Assembly (NCBI GenBank): GCA_025998595.1
Contig: BNWE01000072.1
Location: forward strand, 1 to 6,713
Length of the DNA stretch: 6,713 nt
Reading direction: 5' to 3'
From: Alphaproteobacteria bacterium
GTDB lineage: Bacteria > Pseudomonadota > Alphaproteobacteria > UBA3830
A program made the translations under genes and the position numbers. Numbering within the stretch: the first letter of the stretch is position 1; the number at the start of each line of letters is the position of its first letter. The notes below the pieces were generated by a model. That model was not told where the DNA came from, made no database searches, and saw nothing but the letters and a program-made list of their open reading frames with translations. Below, one piece after another: positions 4,968-6,713 of this stretch.

Positions 4968-5423
4968 TTATTCCCCAATCGTAATCTGAAATTTCGTTTT
5001 TCCTGGAGTAATTGTTCGAGCTTCTTTAAACAACTCCTGATACTCATAAGGCAGCGCAGAATATTTCCGTTCCTCTATTGAATAAACGACTTTTACAAAT
5101 GCTCTCCGTCTATCTTCTGGAATGCGTTTTACTAGTTCCTCCATTTTTTCATTGTCCCAAGTGACTTTTTTCGGAACATCTGCAATGATTTGAAAAGCAC
5201 CATCGAAAAATCTCGTTGTGCCAGTATCTTTATTTTCTCTTCGCAAACTGTCTTTCACTGATTCCGAAAAACGCAAATTCAAACCGTCATCGAGTTTTTC
5301 TTTCAACTCTTTTGCATGGCTTGTTAGTTTCGTAACTTGCTCATGCAGATCCATAAGATCATGTACGTCAAGTGCACCAATTTCCTTCGCACTTAAAGTT
5401 TCGAGTACTGCTAAATTGCTCAT
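4968..5423 (-). CDS. Conserved 151-aa phage protein, nested in-frame start (right)
   Basis: ATG at 5423-5421 is preceded by a full GGAGGT (5432-5427) three bases away, a stronger ribosome site than in the left arm. As there, the sigma-like frame runs into it without a stop. The protein is 88% identical to the left copy, and the C-terminal motifs (KDTGTTRFFDGAFQI, PKKVTWDNEKM, EERKYSALP, ARTITPGKTKF) are unchanged. Changes lie mainly in the helical N-terminal half and in one cluster after LVKRI. This is an uncharacterised phage family found beside annealing ATPases; I assign no function. Conservation of the in-frame arrangement in both arms suggests that the nested start, the fusion, or both are used. 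Confidence 0.65.
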   Translation of the reverse strand: MSNLAVLETLSAKEIGALDVHDLMDLHEQVTKLTSHAKELKEKLDDGLNLRFSESVKDSLRRENKDTGTTRFFDGAFQIIADVPKKVTWDNEKMEELVKRIPEDRRRAFVKVVYSIEERKYSALPYEYQELFKEARTITPGKTKFQITIGE

Positions 5424-5966
5424 ATTACCTCCACTACAAAAAAAACGATTTTGGCGATGCCAATTTCGAGAACGCTCAACGATTTTCAGAATTACCTTGA
5501 ACCTCGCGTACAAAGTCGCTCTGTTTACATTCAAAATTCTGGAAATATCCTGCATGGAATATCTGCGTAACAATTCACAAAGAGTTCGCTGATTCGGTGA
5601 TAGAAAAAAGAGAATATGATTAAGATCCGTAATCTCAATTATTCTATCGACATGTATCGTTTCTCCATGATTACTATGTAGGTCTTCCACGAATTCTTCG
5701 GAAACGGAATTCCCACCACGTTTCAAACAAGAATTCATCGCTAAAAGTTTGTTCGAACGTTTCTGTATTACCGCTTCCAAAAAATTATGGAGGCTTCCAA
5801 GATTTGAATTGTAATTTTTGATGCTGTTGATAGCGTGAAGCATAAGCTCCTGCTCAATGTCATCCACATCCATCGAACGCAGGATTCTCATTTGAAAAAG
5901 TTTCCTTGCGTATACATGAACTATGGAAATCAACCTCTCATCAAAACCGTCGTAGCTGTTACTCAT
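4968..5966 (-). CDS. Sigma-70-like protein read in frame into the 151-aa protein (right)
   Basis: Two starts are possible, at 5987 and 5966. I prefer 5966 (MSNSYDGFDER...) because it gives a sigma part of 181 residues against 179 on the left and a similar distance to the repeat array; GAAGG lies just before it. From the 5987 start, residues 20-90 are region-2-like with VDDIEQEL at 41-48. Residues about 119-168 are region-4-like, with the helix-turn-helix MQDISRILNVNRATLYARF. The last 151 residues are the nested protein. The sigma part shares only roughly a quarter to a third of residues with the left one, mainly YARKL, the DIxQEL motif and the HTH frame. That contrasts with 88% identity beyond it. 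It is probably a promoter-specificity protein of the right cassette. Confidence 0.6.
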   Translation of the reverse strand: MSNSYDGFDERLISIVHVYARKLFQMRILRSMDVDDIEQELMLHAINSIKNYNSNLGSLHNFLEAVIQKRSNKLLAMNSCLKRGGNSVSEEFVEDLHSNHGETIHVDRIIEITDLNHILFFLSPNQRTLCELLRRYSMQDISRILNVNRATLYARFKVILKIVERSRNWHRQNRFFCSGGNMSNLAVLETLSAKEIGALDVHDLMDLHEQVTKLTSHAKELKEKLDDGLNLRFSESVKDSLRRENKDTGTTRFFDGAFQIIADVPKKVTWDNEKMEELVKRIPEDRRRAFVKVVYSIEERKYSALPYEYQELFKEARTITPGKTKFQITIGE

Positions 5967-6013
5967 AAACCTTCGCCCACTAAACATGCGATTATTGTGA
6001 GCGAAGTGGAACG

Positions 6014-6129
6014 AAAAAACCCCTCCCCGTTAAAAGAAAGTCCCTACCCATAAGAAGAAAAAAAAGCAATAAAAACAACGCTGTCAAAATAGTTCCCATG
6101 CCTTCTTAAAAAAAGTCCCTACCTATAGC
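6014..6129 (-). promoter_or_regulatory. Four-site direct-repeat array, right cassette (putative operator)
   Basis: Reading leftwards, copies of GGTAGGGACTTTTTT or variants lie between the right regulator and its sigma-like gene. Two are strong (6107-6125 and 6032-6050, plus strand AGTCCCTACC) and two degenerate (6085-6102 and 6014-6031). Taking the CCCT/CCCA core, positions are 6117, 6095, 6042 and 6021, giving spacings of 22, 53 and 21 bp. That is nearly the same geometry as the left array although the core sequence is different. The outermost site begins about 10 bp after the regulator stop, also as on the left. The adjacent regulator is the likely ligand by inference. The two weak copies are convincing only because of the spacing match. 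Confidence 0.5.
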
Positions 6130-6134
6130 TCTTT

Positions 6135-6647
6135 TCAGCCTAATTTTACGTGAGCGGGATTTAATCGATATCCCTTCCAACGAACAGTTTCGATAATATC
6201 ATTTTCTGACACGCCAAATTTTTCAGTTAGGATTTTTCTAAGAACTCGGATTGGTTTTTCTATCTGCGTTTCTTTGTTATTAACATCTCTATTTTTTGAA
6301 ACTCCCCTTAATATAAGTTCGTCGCCGTTTAAATAAAGTTTTGAGGAACGATTCATTACATGTGAATTAAAATGCTGTTCCACCAATATTTCCAGGATAG
6401 CGTATCGTAGTGTTATCCTCCCATTCTTGCCTATCTTGTTCGCAACCTTAATGCCGTTAATGAAAGCGCCGTCCTCTTTCATTACAATAAAGAACAAATT
6501 TGAATTTTCTTGAGTACAATGATCCTCAAGAAATTTTCGTATGCTCCGAGAGATGGCATCCAATATTTCGGCAACCAAAGTCAACAATTTATTTTCCACG
6601 GGTCGGTTATAAACCTTACGCTTTAGCGTGAACTGTTTTAACAACAT
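6135..6647 (-). CDS. Stand-alone OmpR/PhoB-type winged-helix regulator (right cassette)
   Basis: This 170-aa protein is the clearer of the two regulators. Residues about 62-165 fit a Trans_Reg_C winged helix: INGIKV strand, ITLRYAILEILVEQ helix, LNGDELILRGVSKN, then recognition-helix region IEKPIRVLRKILTEKFG and the hallmark IIETVRWKGYRL wing (151-162). No phospho-receiver domain is present. Residues 20-45 form a helix that may serve for dimerisation or signal input. The start at 6647 has no good ribosome site, and a later start is possible. It is homologous to, but highly diverged from, the left regulator, and sits the same way upstream of a repeat array and sigma-like gene. It is probably a DNA-binding regulator, activator or repressor unknown. 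Confidence 0.65.
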   Translation of the reverse strand: MLLKQFTLKRKVYNRPVENKLLTLVAEILDAISRSIRKFLEDHCTQENSNLFFIVMKEDGAFINGIKVANKIGKNGRITLRYAILEILVEQHFNSHVMNRSSKLYLNGDELILRGVSKNRDVNNKETQIEKPIRVLRKILTEKFGVSENDIIETVRWKGYRLNPAHVKLG

Positions 6648-6663
6648 ATTTCATAGCTATCGC

Positions 6664-6679
6664 TTGATAATAGTTGTCT
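6664..6679 (+). promoter_or_regulatory. Shared 16-bp motif upstream of right regulator
   Basis: TTGATAATAGTTGTCT matches 14 of 16 bases of the motif at 186-201. It lies about 17 bp before the start codon of the right regulator, on the strand opposite to that gene. It may be a common operator for both regulators; chance similarity in AT-rich DNA is not excluded. Confidence 0.25.
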
Positions 6680-6713
6680 AAAAATAAGAGAACATGTAGC
6701 GAGGCTTTTAGCC

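Larger units (their letters stand above)
3941..5447 (-). repeat. Right arm of the ~1.5-kb diverged inverted repeat
   Basis: This is the inverted counterpart of 1425-2931. The inner end at 3941 is sharp and the outer end near 5447 is approximate. The length of the core matches the left arm exactly. Most differences seen are substitutions, and many near the inner end are synonymous, so both arms appear to have been under coding selection. Confidence 0.85.

Noticed and set aside
5218..5592. A 124-aa plus-strand frame opposite the right sigma-like gene.
   Set aside because: It is antisense to a well-supported gene. It has no ribosome site or recognisable motif, and the same strand in the left arm has stops in the equivalent place.
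6616..6654. A 12-codon minus-strand ORF overlapping the start of the right regulator (MKYVVKTVHAKA), a possible leader peptide.
   Set aside because: It has no ribosome site and no counterpart in the left leader; such frames are common by chance.
6703..6713. A short hairpin GGCT-TTT-AGCC at the right window edge, possibly part of a terminator.
   Set aside because: The stem is only 4 bp and is cut by the window end, so neither its extent nor a T-run can be assessed.

Overview
The window looks like the early-gene region of a temperate phage, or a prophage remnant, of an AT-rich bacterium. An alphaproteobacterial host is my best guess. That rests on remembered resemblance of the RuvC-like fragment, the 151-aa protein and the 67-aa protein to phage genes of that class, not on a search. 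Recognisable phage functions are a Sak4/RecA-like annealing ATPase, a DUF669/SSB-like partner, a Bro-N antirepressor fragment and a RuvC-like resolvase. I see no tRNA, rRNA, transposase or CRISPR array.

The layout is a head-to-head pair of related operons converging on one point. The left operon (+) runs: winged-helix regulator (251-748), four-site repeat array (757-867), sigma-like ORF (912-1904) with a nested in-frame 151-aa gene (1449-1904), ATPase (1910-2695), SSB-like gene (2711-3211), three small genes (3237-3672) and a truncated Bro-N gene (3672-3950). The right operon (-) repeats the order from the other end: regulator (6647-6135), repeat array (6129-6014), sigma-like ORF (5966-4968) with nested 151-aa gene (5423-4968), ATPase (4962-4177), and the first 73-74 codons of the SSB-like gene, cut off at 3941. 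The start of a RuvC-like gene runs off the left edge on the minus strand.

The two arms are inverted repeats. From 1449-2931 and 5423-3941 they align over 1,483 bp with no net length difference. Divergence is strongly graded: about 97% nucleotide identity in the SSB-like segment next to the centre, about 79% protein identity in the ATPase, about 88% in the 151-aa protein, and only remote similarity in the sigma-like domain and the regulator. The repeat arrays differ in sequence (CTATAAC-A-TTTTT on the left, GTAGGGAC-TTTTT on the right) but share one geometry: two pairs of sites about 20-23 bp apart, the pairs separated by about 53 bp.

My interpretation is that two versions of a phage early control cassette, each with its own regulator, operator and sigma-like protein, flank a central segment of about 1 kb (2932-3940). 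That segment carries the 3' half of the SSB-like gene, three small genes and bro'. Homologous recombination between the arms would flip it, restoring a full SSB-like gene to the right operon and truncating the left one. This would be a switch choosing which cassette drives the shared tail. It is inference. The plain alternatives are a one-off insertion or fusion of a second related phage, or a chimeric assembly of two related phages.
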